Origin: Spirochaetia bacterium
GTDB taxonomy: Bacteria; Spirochaetota; Spirochaetia; PWKH01
Assembly (NCBI GenBank): GCA_021736545.1
Contig: JAIPFS010000046.1
Coordinates: 1-8,958 of the forward strand
Length of the DNA stretch: 8,958 nt
Reading direction: 5' to 3'
A program made the translations under genes and the position numbers. Positions 1 through 5,658 of the stretch are shown here, in pieces. The notes below the pieces were generated by a model. The model had not been told where the DNA came from and did not search any database. It worked only from the letters and a program-made list of their open reading frames with translations. Position 1 is the stretch's first letter. The number at the start of each line of letters is the position of its first letter.

Positions 1-8
1 ATTATAGA

Positions 9-37
9 TTGGAATCTTGGAAGATTTCATATATACT
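9..37 (+). promoter_or_regulatory. Probable sigma-70-type promoter for rpsL-rpsG
   Basis: A -35 like element TTGGAA (9-14) and a -10 like element TATACT (32-37) are separated by exactly 17 bp, which would put the transcription start near 44 and leave a leader of about 36 nt before rpsL. In many spirochaetes rpsL follows rpoC. Neither open frame in the first 70 bases reads like the end of RpoC, so the rpoC end, if present, lies further left. The call rests on motif match and spacing only. Confidence 0.45.
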
Positions 38-79
38 TTGTTCATATGTTAAAGATTACGAAAGGGAGTAAATGAGCAG

Positions 80-454
80 ATGCCGACTATTAATCAGTTG
101 ATACGTAAAGGTAGAAAAGTACAAATTAGGAAAACAGACTCTCCTGCTCTGGATTCCTGTCCGCAGAAGCGCGGCGTATGTACCCGTGTTATGACAGTTA
201 CACCGAAAAAACCTAACTCAGCATTGAGAAAGGTTGCAAGGGTCAGACTTTCCAACGGAATTGAAGCTACGGCTTATATTCCTGGTATAGGACATAACCT
301 GCAGGAACACTCTGTTGTTCTTCTTCGAGGAGGACGAGTTAAGGACCTGCCTGGTGTACGTTACCATATTGTTCGTGGAGCAAAAGACACCTTGGGTGTA
401 GATGACAGGAAACAGGGACGTTCTAAATACGGTACGAAGAGACCGAAGGCGTAA
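80..454 (+). CDS. rpsL: 30S ribosomal protein S12
   Basis: S12 sits at the subunit interface near the decoding centre and helps monitor codon-anticodon pairing. The 124-residue product has the usual family length. The signature [10 protein letters not shown] is at residues 42-51 and [12 protein letters not shown] at 85-96. Lys43 and Lys88, the classic streptomycin-response positions, are both the wild-type lysine. Asp89 is the position that RimO methylthiolates in some bacteria. The ATG at 80 is preceded by GGGAG at 64-68 (11-nt spacing). A nearer ATG at 72 is in another frame and gives only nine codons. The gene is 12 nt ahead of rpsG and co-transcribed with it. The extended N-terminal tail (residues 1-30, rich in Lys/Arg) is the part that threads into the 30S body. 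Confidence 0.98.
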   Translation: MPTINQLIRKGRKVQIRKTDSPALDSCPQKRGVCTRVMTVTPKKPNSALRKVARVRLSNGIEATAYIPGIGHNLQEHSVVLLRGGRVKDLPGVRYHIVRGAKDTLGVDDRKQGRSKYGTKRPKA

Positions 455-466
455 AGGAGATTTGTT

Positions 467-937
467 ATGGGAAGAAGAAGCGTAGCTCCTCAGCGGGAAA
501 TCCTGCCGGATCCCCGATATGGAAGTACCGTTGTAGAGAAATTTATAAGAAGGATGATGTCCGACGGCAAGAAAGCTAAGAGCACCATGATAATTTACGG
601 GGCAATGGAAGTGCTGGCTGAAAAGACAAATGAGCCCGCCCTGGATGTTTTTATGAAGGCTCTTAATAACGTTAAACCCGTTGTTGAGGTTAAATCACGG
701 AGAGTCGGGGGATCTACCTATCAGGTTCCTGTTGAGATCCGTGAATCCCGTAGAGAAGCTCTTGCCATGCGCTGGATAACCCAGGCATCACGTTCGCGGA
801 ACGGTAAATCCATGAGTGAGAAATTAGCCGGGGAACTGCTGGATGCCTATAATGCAACCGGCCCCGCAGTGAGAAAGAAAGAAGAGACACATAGAATGGC
901 GGAAGCTAACAAAGCCTTCTCTCATTACCGCTGGTAA
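467..937 (+). CDS. rpsG: 30S ribosomal protein S7
   Basis: S7 is a primary 16S rRNA binder that nucleates assembly of the 30S head and touches the E-site tRNA. The 156-residue length is standard. The N-terminal signature [17 protein letters not shown] is at residues 15-31, the beta-hairpin with [12 protein letters not shown] at 80-91, and the C-terminal [20 protein letters not shown] at 137-156. The ATG is preceded by AAAGGAGA at 453-460, which overlaps the rpsL stop codon, so the pair is probably translationally coupled. In E. coli S7 represses its own operon through the rpsL-rpsG spacer. Here that spacer is only 12 nt and offers no room for a comparable structure. The gene is followed by a strong terminator rather than by fusA, which is the usual neighbour in many bacteria. 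Confidence 0.98.
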   Translation: MGRRSVAPQREILPDPRYGSTVVEKFIRRMMSDGKKAKSTMIIYGAMEVLAEKTNEPALDVFMKALNNVKPVVEVKSRRVGGSTYQVPVEIRESRREALAMRWITQASRSRNGKSMSEKLAGELLDAYNATGPAVRKKEETHRMAEANKAFSHYRW

Positions 938-987
938 AAAAAGCTGATGGTAGAACTGAAAGAGGATATGCTGTCGAAAATATAAAT

Positions 988-1047
988 AATATGGAATCAT
1001 CAGCAGCACGATCACAAATCGTCGGCAATGTTCCATATTTTGTTTTT
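988..1047 (+). terminator. Intrinsic terminator after rpsG
   Basis: AATATGGAA (988-996) pairs perfectly with TTCCATATT (1031-1039). The arm continues inward through short paired blocks (CAT/ATG, GC/GC) to an apical ACGAT-CACAA-ATCGT hairpin at about 1008-1022. A T-rich tract (TTTTGTTTTT, 1038-1047) follows. This is a long rho-independent terminator 50 nt after the rpsG stop, and it should separate the rpsL-rpsG unit from tuf. The 938-987 stretch before it holds nothing I can identify. Confidence 0.85.
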
Positions 1048-1053
1048 AAATGG

Positions 1054-1082
1054 TTGACTAAAAATAAAATAATATTTATAGT
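1054..1082 (+). promoter_or_regulatory. Strong promoter P1 upstream of tuf
   Basis: TTGACT (1054-1059) and TATAGT (1077-1082) are separated by 17 bp, each with five of six consensus bases. The spacer 1060-1076 is pure A/T. The T/A tract just upstream (1035-1050), which is also the terminator tail, resembles an UP element. Transcription should start near 1088-1090, leaving about 275 nt before the tuf ATG. The stretch after the -10 (CTGCAG, 1083-1088) is G+C-rich, as in promoters under stringent control; that regulation is inferred, not shown. Confidence 0.75.
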
Positions 1083-1085
1083 CTG

Positions 1086-1245
1086 CAGAGGCTGGAGTTG
1101 CGGGCAGGTATGTCTGCGCCGCCAGCATTGGTCATGAGCCAAACCCATCGTCCGACTTTGGATGATAAGGTGGTTCCAGACAACAGTCACTTCAAAGTGC
1201 TATGTCAGTCAGGATGCTGATTTTACTTGATTGACCTCTGGATCC
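1086..1245 (+). ncRNA. Structured GC-rich leader or small RNA of unknown family
   Basis: This 160-nt island directly follows promoter P1. It is about 51% G+C by hand count (about 63% in 1081-1140), against about 14% in the 50 nt before it and about 31% in the 120 nt after it. On the plus strand it can form successive hairpins. H2 (1091-1126) has GCGG-GCAG paired to CTGC-g-CCGC and extended by GCTG/CAGC. H3 (1128-1142) is TTGG/CCAA. H4 (1143-1171) is ATCGTCC/GGATGAT, flanked by ACC/GGT. H5 (1179-1206) is GACA/TGTC around CACT/AGTG. H6 (1207-1222) is AGTCAG/CTGATTT, followed by T residues. The region does not show the hallmarks of SRP RNA, RNase P RNA, tmRNA, tRNA or the riboswitches I could compare by eye. 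It could be the 5' leader of the tuf mRNA, a separate small RNA ending near H6, or an inserted repeat. The folds are hand-drawn. Confidence 0.45.
1110..1220 (+). CDS. Candidate small ORF in the tuf leader (36 codons)
   Basis: An ATG at 1110 opens a frame that ends at TGA 1218-1220. It encodes a 36-residue peptide starting MSAPPALVMSQTH, passing through LDDKVVPDNSHFKVL and ending CQSGC. The composition is balanced and protein-like, with no membrane segment. Against it, the nearest purine-rich stretches (GGAG at 1094-1097, AGG at 1106-1108) are at poor distances, and the start lies in the loop and right arm of a stable hairpin. Third-position G+C is about 53%, which does not discriminate. It could be a leader peptide, a mobile-repeat relic, or a chance frame in a structured RNA. 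I recognise no family. Confidence 0.15.
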   Translation: MSAPPALVMSQTHRPTLDDKVVPDNSHFKVLCQSGC

Positions 1246-1280
1246 TTCCTTATTTAGACTCTCTATGTTTCCAAATAGTG

Positions 1281-1310
1281 TTGGGTTTATTGTGGTCTAT
1301 CGTTTATAAT
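1281..1310 (+). promoter_or_regulatory. Possible second promoter P2 close to tuf
   Basis: A perfect -10 hexamer TATAAT (1305-1310) is preceded at 18 bp by TTGGGT (1281-1286), a poor -35 with only the TTG matching. Transcription would start near 1317 and give a 47-nt tuf leader that skips the structured island. The surrounding A/T-rich sequence makes a chance -10 plausible. Confidence 0.35.
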
Positions 1311-1327
1311 AAAATTTCGATATTATA
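1305..1327. repeat. Perfect 7-bp inverted repeat over the P2 -10
   Basis: TATAATA (1305-1311) and TATTATA (1321-1327) are exact inverted copies separated by nine bases. The left arm contains the whole -10 hexamer. The arrangement would suit an operator or a weak A/T hairpin, but pure A/T repeats arise easily in this composition. Confidence 0.35.
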
Positions 1328-1351
1328 TGTAATTTTCCGTGAATTAGTCAC

Positions 1352-1358
1352 AAGGAGG
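1352..1358 (+). promoter_or_regulatory. Very strong tuf ribosome binding site
   Basis: AAGGAGG, a full anti-16S match, lies 5 nt before the tuf ATG and is the strongest Shine-Dalgarno in the window, in keeping with the high demand for EF-Tu. A small hairpin (GTGA/TCAC, 1339-1351), extendable with TTCC (1335-1338) to GGAA (1357-1360), could partly occlude it. Confidence 0.8.
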
Positions 1359-1363
1359 AACGG

Positions 1364-2554
1364 ATGGCTAAAGCAAAATTTGAGAGGAATAAGCCGCATA
1401 TTAATGTTGGTACAATCGGTCACGTTGACCATGGTAAGACCACTCTTACTGCGGCTATCACAATGCATTGTGCAAAGAAGTTTGGTGACAAGATTTTCAA
1501 GTATGATGAAATTGATAATGCGCCAGAAGAGAAAGCAAGAGGAATCACGATCAATACGCGACATGTTGAGTATCAGACAGACAAACGTCACTATGCTCAC
1601 GTTGACTGTCCCGGACACGCAGACTATATCAAGAATATGATTACTGGTGCTGCGCAGATGGATGGTTCAATTATTGTTGTTGCGGCAACAGATGGTGCTA
1701 TGGCTCAGACGAAAGAACATATCCTTCTTGCACGACAGGTTGGTGTGCCTGCACTGATCGTTTTTGTGAACAAAACTGACCAGGTGGATGATCCTGATTT
1801 GATCGAGCTTGTCGAAGAAGAGATGCGTGATCTTCTGAATGAATATGAATTCCCGGGAGATGAGATTCCCATTATCAAAGGTTCTGCTTTTGAAGCAATG
1901 GAAAGTCCTGATGATCCGGAAAAGATTAAATGCATCGAAGACCTGCTTGAGGCAATGGATACTTACTTTCCTGAACCGGAAAGAGCTACTGATAAGCCCT
2001 TCCTTATGCCTATTGAGGATATTTTCTCAATTCAGGGTCGTGGTACTGTAGTTACCGGTAGAATCGAACGCGGTGTTGTTCATGTCGGTGATGATGTGGA
2101 AATCGTCGGTATCAGAGATACGAAAAAGACAACCTGTACCGGGGTTGAAATGTTCAACAAACTTCTGGATGAAGGTCAGGCTGGTGATAATATCGGTGCT
2201 CTTCTCCGTGGTGTTGATAAAAAAGAAGTTGTCCGCGGACAGGTTCTTGCAAAACCCGGGACAATTACTCCTCACATGAAATTTCATGGTACGATTTACT
2301 GCTTGAACAAAGAAGAAGGCGGGCGTCACTCACCTTTCTTCAGCGGATATCGTCCTCAGTTCTATTTCAGAACTACGGATATCACAGGAACAGTTAATCT
2401 TCCCGAGGATAAACAGATGGTTATGCCCGGCGACAATACTTCCATTACTGTAGAGCTTATTCACCCGATAGCAATGGAGAAAGGTCTTCGGTTTGCTATT
2501 CGTGAAGGCGGTCGAACTGTAGCAAGTGGTCAGGTAACCGATATTATTGAATAA
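1364..2554 (+). CDS. tuf: Translation elongation factor Tu
   Basis: EF-Tu is the cytosolic GTPase that carries aminoacyl-tRNA to the ribosomal A site. The 396-residue product has all G motifs: P-loop GHVDHGKT (19-26), switch I RGITI (59-63), DCPGH (81-85) with catalytic His85, NKTD (136-139, where E. coli has NKCD) and GSA (173-175). Domain 2 follows from about residue 210 ([11 protein letters not shown]), and domain 3 carries [20 protein letters not shown] and ends in [15 protein letters not shown]. The start is fixed by AAGGAGG 5 nt upstream. A promoter, long leader and possible second promoter precede it, and a strong hairpin separates it from rpsJ. The gene heads the S10 cluster and has no fusA beside it. 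It is probably the only tuf in the genome, as is usual in spirochaetes, but the window cannot show that. Confidence 0.99.
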   Translation: MAKAKFERNKPHINVGTIGHVDHGKTTLTAAITMHCAKKFGDKIFKYDEIDNAPEEKARGITINTRHVEYQTDKRHYAHVDCPGHADYIKNMITGAAQMDGSIIVVAATDGAMAQTKEHILLARQVGVPALIVFVNKTDQVDDPDLIELVEEEMRDLLNEYEFPGDEIPIIKGSAFEAMESPDDPEKIKCIEDLLEAMDTYFPEPERATDKPFLMPIEDIFSIQGRGTVVTGRIERGVVHVGDDVEIVGIRDTKKTTCTGVEMFNKLLDEGQAGDNIGALLRGVDKKEVVRGQVLAKPGTITPHMKFHGTIYCLNKEEGGRHSPFFSGYRPQFYFRTTDITGTVNLPEDKQMVMPGDNTSITVELIHPIAMEKGLRFAIREGGRTVASGQVTDIIE

Positions 2555-2564
2555 CAATAGTAAT

Positions 2565-2603
2565 AGGTCTCGTTCGCATTGATTGCTTCAATGCGCGAGG
2601 CTT
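2565..2603 (+). terminator. Strong hairpin between tuf and rpsJ: partial terminator or processing site
   Basis: CGCATTGA (2575-2582) pairs perfectly with TCAATGCG (2588-2595) around the loop TTGCT. After a TT bulge the stem continues with CTCG/CGAG (2569-2572 with 2596-2599) and up to four more pairs including G-T. Only a broken T tract follows (CTTGTTTA), so termination would be incomplete. The rpsJ ribosome binding site begins seven bases after the stem. The likely role is to lower rpsJ-operon expression relative to tuf, or to mark a cleavage or regulator site; which one is inference. Confidence 0.6.
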
Positions 2604-2619
2604 GTTTATGGGAGGAATA

Positions 2620-2928
2620 ATGACCAAAGAGAGAATTCGGGTAAGGCTGAGAGGCTTCGATATAGAATTGGTAGAACAGAGTTCAAGCTCAATTGTGCAG
2701 ACCGTTGTCAAGGCAGGTGCAAAAGTAGCAGGACCAGTGCCTCTGCCCACTCGTATCAATAAGTTCACGGTCTTGAGATCGCCTCATGTCAACAAGAAGT
2801 CTCGTGAACAGTTTGAAATGCGGACTCACAAGAGGCTGATTGATATTCTTGAACCTACATCCAAGGTAATGGACGCTTTGATGAAATTGGAGCTTCCTGC
2901 TGGTGTTGATGTAGAAATCAAACAGTAG
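2620..2928 (+). CDS. rpsJ: 30S ribosomal protein S10
   Basis: S10 is a 30S head protein that in many bacteria also acts as NusE, partner of NusB and NusG in antitermination. The product is 102 residues, the standard length. It begins [14 protein letters not shown] and has the loop region around [20 protein letters not shown] (41-60), then [16 protein letters not shown] (61-76). The ATG at 2620 is chosen because GGGAGG (2610-2615) lies 4 nt before it and the protein then starts where the family does. An in-frame TTG at 2602 and ATG at 2608 would sit within or before that site and are unlikely. It is the first gene of the S10 block, directly after the tuf hairpin, and 21 nt ahead of rplC. Confidence 0.98.
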   Translation: MTKERIRVRLRGFDIELVEQSSSSIVQTVVKAGAKVAGPVPLPTRINKFTVLRSPHVNKKSREQFEMRTHKRLIDILEPTSKVMDALMKLELPAGVDVEIKQ

Positions 2929-2949
2929 AAAAAATAGTTGAGGTAAAAG

Positions 2950-3570
2950 ATGTTAGGGCTGATCGGCAAAAAAGTCGGAATGACGCAGGTGTTTGACGAG
3001 CGTGGAGTCTTGACGCCTGTTACGGTCATTAAGATAGACGGAAATATAGTTGTAGCGGAAAGAACCGTAGAGAAAAATGGATACAGTGCTTGTGTGATTG
3101 GGGCTGAAGAAGTGAAGGAAAGCCGTGTCTCTAAGCCTTATGCAGGACAGTTCAAGGCAGTTGAAGGTCCGAAAAAGTATCTTTTTGAAATGAAGGATTT
3201 TGAAAAAGAGGTGACCGTTGGAGATACTCTCGGGGTTGACCTTTTCAAAGAGATATCATTTGTAGATGTGGAAGGGACTACGAAAGGTAAAGGTTTTCAG
3301 GGAGTCATGAAAAGACATGGTTTCTCAGGCGGCTGGTCTACCCACGGTTCAAAGTTTCACAGAGGCCTTGGCGGTACAGGAATGGCTGCAACTCCTTCGA
3401 GGATTTTTAAGGGCAAGAAAATGCCCGGACGTATGGGCGGAGAAGCTGCAACCGTTCAGAACCTTCGAGTAGTCAAGGTTGATGAAGATAAGAATGTTCT
3501 TATGGTTAAGGGTGCAGTTCCAGGCCCGCGGCAAAGTGTTGTCGTAGTTAAGAAAGCTAAAAAGAAGTAG
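2950..3570 (+). CDS. rplC: 50S ribosomal protein L3
   Basis: L3 binds near the 3' end of 23S rRNA, starts 50S assembly and reaches the peptidyl-transferase centre with an extended loop. The 206 residues begin MLGLIGKKVGMTQVF, a family hallmark. The central KGKGFQGVMKRHGF is at 112-125, and the loop with GGTGMAATPSRIFKGKKMPG is at 141-160. The residue aligned with the glutamine that PrmB methylates in E. coli (Gln150) is Ala147 here, so that modification cannot occur. TGAGGT (2939-2944) precedes the ATG at 2950. The spacer to rplD is 9 nt. The tail is rich in lysine, typical for L3. Confidence 0.98.
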   Translation: MLGLIGKKVGMTQVFDERGVLTPVTVIKIDGNIVVAERTVEKNGYSACVIGAEEVKESRVSKPYAGQFKAVEGPKKYLFEMKDFEKEVTVGDTLGVDLFKEISFVDVEGTTKGKGFQGVMKRHGFSGGWSTHGSKFHRGLGGTGMAATPSRIFKGKKMPGRMGGEAATVQNLRVVKVDEDKNVLMVKGAVPGPRQSVVVVKKAKKK

Positions 3571-3579
3571 AGGCGAACC

Positions 3580-4206
3580 ATGAAAGCGAAAGTCTTTTCG
3601 ATACAAGGCGAAGAGATCAAAAATATTGAGCTCAGCAGCGATGTCTTTGAAAGAGAAGTCAGCGAAGGAGCTATTTACTACTCTGTTAATAATGAGCTGG
3701 CAAACCGCAGAGTCGGTACTGCAAGCGTTAAAACCAGAGGCAAGGTAAATTACAGTAATGCTAAGCCTTGGAGACAGAAAGGAACGGGTCACGCACGTTC
3801 CGGCGATAAAAAGTCTCCTGTTTGGGTTGGCGGTGGAACTATTTTTGGTCCGGAGCCGCGGGATTATAGTTATAAAGTTCCTAAGAAGGTGAAACGGCTT
3901 GCGATAAAGTCTCTTCTTTCACAGAAAGTTCAGGAAAGTAAACTTAAGGTTGTAGAAAACTTTACGGTAGAATCAGGGAAAACCAAAGATTTGGTGACAA
4001 TCCTTAAAAACCTAGTAAATGAAGAAAGAACAGTGATTGTACTGAAAGAAGATGACGCGATGATTCGAAGAGCCGGTAGAAATATTCCTTGGGTTAATTT
4101 TTTGAGTTATGACAAGTTGTCAGCCAGAGAGCTGCTGTATAGTAAGAATGTGCTGGTGCTTGAGGAAGCAGCTGGAAATTTAAACAATTTCTATGCTAAT
4201 AAATAA
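3580..4206 (+). CDS. rplD: 50S ribosomal protein L4
   Basis: L4 lines the nascent-peptide tunnel together with L22, and in E. coli it represses the S10 operon through its leader. The product has 208 residues. The tunnel-loop signature AKPWRQKGTGHARSG spans 61-75, followed by GGGTIFGPEPRDYSYKVPKK at 84-103. Lys67 corresponds to E. coli Lys63, a macrolide-resistance position, and is unchanged. AGAGG (3569-3573) overlaps the rplC stop and precedes the ATG by 6 nt. Whether L4 controls this operon is unknown: the only obvious leader structure before rpsJ is the tuf-rpsJ hairpin, and no resemblance to the E. coli S10 leader is visible. Confidence 0.98.
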   Translation: MKAKVFSIQGEEIKNIELSSDVFEREVSEGAIYYSVNNELANRRVGTASVKTRGKVNYSNAKPWRQKGTGHARSGDKKSPVWVGGGTIFGPEPRDYSYKVPKKVKRLAIKSLLSQKVQESKLKVVENFTVESGKTKDLVTILKNLVNEERTVIVLKEDDAMIRRAGRNIPWVNFLSYDKLSARELLYSKNVLVLEEAAGNLNNFYANK

Positions 4207-4217
4207 GGGGTCGCATC

Positions 4218-4520
4218 GTGAGAGCAGATCAAGTTATTAAAGAACCGGTGCTGACAGAAAAAACGAATATTATGCGGGAGACTGATACGAAAAAGTATGT
4301 GTTCAGGGTAGATCCCAGAGCAAGCAAACTTGAAGTTGTTCAGGCTGTCAAAGAGTTGTTTTCTGTTAAGCCAATTAAGTGTAATATTGTAAATGTCAAG
4401 GGGAAGCCTAAATTTACACGTACACGATCTGGATATCGAGCGGGCATGAAAAGTCCCTGGAAAAAAGCTATCGTCACTTTAGAAAAAGGCGATGCTATCG
4501 ATGTTATTGATGGTGTATAA
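4218..4520 (+). CDS. rplW: 50S ribosomal protein L23
   Basis: L23 lies at the tunnel exit and is the docking site for trigger factor and the signal recognition particle. The product has 100 residues. The N-terminal [12 protein letters not shown] (6-17) contains Glu14, which aligns with Glu18 of E. coli L23, the trigger-factor contact. The C-terminal part has [14 protein letters not shown]. The start is GTG at 4218, supported by AAGGGG (4205-4210) 7 nt upstream, which overlaps the rplD stop codon and suggests coupling. The same AAGGGG element with the same spacing recurs before rplB. Confidence 0.97.
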   Translation: MRADQVIKEPVLTEKTNIMRETDTKKYVFRVDPRASKLEVVQAVKELFSVKPIKCNIVNVKGKPKFTRTRSGYRAGMKSPWKKAIVTLEKGDAIDVIDGV

Positions 4521-4537
4521 GGATAAGGGGCGTAAAC

Positions 4538-5359
4538 ATGGCAATTAAGACGTATAAACCAAGAACCCCGAGTCTTCGATATAAGACGACACTGTCTTTT
4601 GATGAAATTACCACGAACAAAAGTGAGAAATCACTTACAAAAGGCGGCGGTGACAGGGCCGGTCGTGGAGCAAAAGGGCGTATTAGTGTTAGAAGACGAG
4701 GCGGCGGTCATAAACGGAAATACAGAGTTATTGATTTCAAGCGGAACAAGCAGAACATTGCCGGTACCGTCAAGACTGTAGAGTACGATCCTAACCGGTC
4801 GGCAAATATTGCTTTGATTGCATATGCTGACGGAGAGAAGAGATATATACTTTGTCCGAAAGGTCTGCGGGCAGGACATAAAGTTATGAGCGGACCGAAT
4901 GCAGCGATAGAGGTTGGTAATACTCTTCCTCTCAAGAAGCTTCCCTTAGGTATGGTTGTGCATAATGTTGAACTTCAGCTGGGCAGAGGCGGGCAGCTTG
5001 TTAGGGCTGCTGGTGCCGGAGCGGTAATCGTTGCTAAAGAGGGTGATTTTGTAACTGTAAAACTTCCTTCAGGTGAAATGAGAATGATTTTCGGTGAGTG
5101 TCATGCGACTGTTGGTGAAATTGGAAATGAAGATCATATGAATGTTTCACTTGGCAAAGCCGGCCGATCACGATGGCTTGGAAGGAGACCTAAGGTAAGA
5201 GGTGTTGTGATGAACCCGGTAGACCATCCGCACGGTGGTGGTGAAGGTCGTACCTCCGGAGGACGTCATCCGGTATCTCCCAGTGGTATACCCACTAAGG
5301 GTTACAAAACCAGGAAAAAGAAGAAAACTTCAAGTAAGTTTATCGTGAAGAGAAGGTAG
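4538..5359 (+). CDS. rplB: 50S ribosomal protein L2
   Basis: L2 is one of the most conserved 50S proteins, needed for subunit joining and for the peptidyl-transferase region. The product is 273 residues, identical in length to the E. coli protein. The N-terminal part has [20 protein letters not shown] (36-55), followed by [13 protein letters not shown]. The C-terminal signature [20 protein letters not shown] spans 226-245; His230 is equivalent to E. coli His229, the residue implicated in activity. AAGGGG (4525-4530) lies 7 nt before the ATG. The tail [17 protein letters not shown] is strongly basic as expected. The spacer to rpsS is 9 nt. Confidence 0.99.
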   Translation: MAIKTYKPRTPSLRYKTTLSFDEITTNKSEKSLTKGGGDRAGRGAKGRISVRRRGGGHKRKYRVIDFKRNKQNIAGTVKTVEYDPNRSANIALIAYADGEKRYILCPKGLRAGHKVMSGPNAAIEVGNTLPLKKLPLGMVVHNVELQLGRGGQLVRAAGAGAVIVAKEGDFVTVKLPSGEMRMIFGECHATVGEIGNEDHMNVSLGKAGRSRWLGRRPKVRGVVMNPVDHPHGGGEGRTSGGRHPVSPSGIPTKGYKTRKKKKTSSKFIVKRR

Positions 5360-5368
5360 GAGTTAAAC

Positions 5369-5650
5369 GTGGCTAGGTCAATTAAGAAAGGTCCTTTTAT
5401 AGAAAAGAAATTATATAAAAGGGTACTAGAGTCAAACAAGACGGGAAGCAAGCAGATGGTGAAAACCTATTCCCGTTGTTCAACGATAATACCTGAGATG
5501 GTTGGCTTTACCATATCTGTTTACAATGGGAAAACTTGGGTTCCTGTATATGTAACGGAGAATTTGGTAGGTCATAAGTTAGGTGAATTTGCACCGACGC
5601 GAATGTTCCGTGGACATGCCGGATCCGACGGCAAAGCTAAAAAGAGATAG
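5369..5650 (+). CDS. rpsS: 30S ribosomal protein S19
   Basis: S19 forms a complex with S13 in the 30S head and contacts A-site tRNA. The product has 93 residues. It begins [15 protein letters not shown] and carries the family signature [15 protein letters not shown] at 69-83. The start is GTG at 5369, preceded by TAGGAG (5357-5362), which overlaps the rplB stop codon. The gap to rplV is 8 nt. Position 79 is Met, where most bacteria have Thr or a similar residue (TRTFRGH), a small local variation. Confidence 0.98.
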   Translation: MARSIKKGPFIEKKLYKRVLESNKTGSKQMVKTYSRCSTIIPEMVGFTISVYNGKTWVPVYVTENLVGHKLGEFAPTRMFRGHAGSDGKAKKR

Positions 5651-5658
5651 GTGTCAAA

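Noticed and set aside
72..101. Nine-codon frame starting at ATG 72 overlapping the rpsL start
   Set aside because: It sits only 3 nt from the GGGAG site, too close for initiation, and is too short to interpret. The rpsL ATG at 80 has workable spacing.
906..1190. Minus-strand open frame of 94 codons across the rpsG end, terminator and island
   Set aside because: It runs antisense through the terminator and promoter, has no convincing binding site, and its composition (Cys, Trp and Arg clusters) looks like the complement of structured DNA.
1176..1200. Possible tRNA T-arm (GGTTCC) in the island
   Set aside because: The GGTTCRA consensus and the flanking acceptor and anticodon stems are missing.
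1218..1280. Read-through of the TGA at 1218 as selenocysteine, joining the 36-codon frame to the following open stretch
   Set aside because: The following residues are A/T-driven hydrophobic filler and I see no clear SECIS element. A plain stop is simpler.
1271..1290. CCAA/TTGG inverted repeat followed by GTTTATT as a terminator ending the island RNA
   Set aside because: The stem is only 4 bp and the T tract is broken, so it would be too weak to stop transcription.
1227..1640. Plus-strand open frame of 137 codons overlapping the start of tuf in another frame
   Set aside because: It needs a TTG start without a binding site and covers P2, the tuf Shine-Dalgarno and 277 bases of tuf. It is a shadow of tuf plus A/T-rich leader.
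2602..2619. Upstream in-frame TTG and ATG as the rpsJ start
   Set aside because: They would place the start before or within the GGGAGG binding site and add residues absent from the S10 family.
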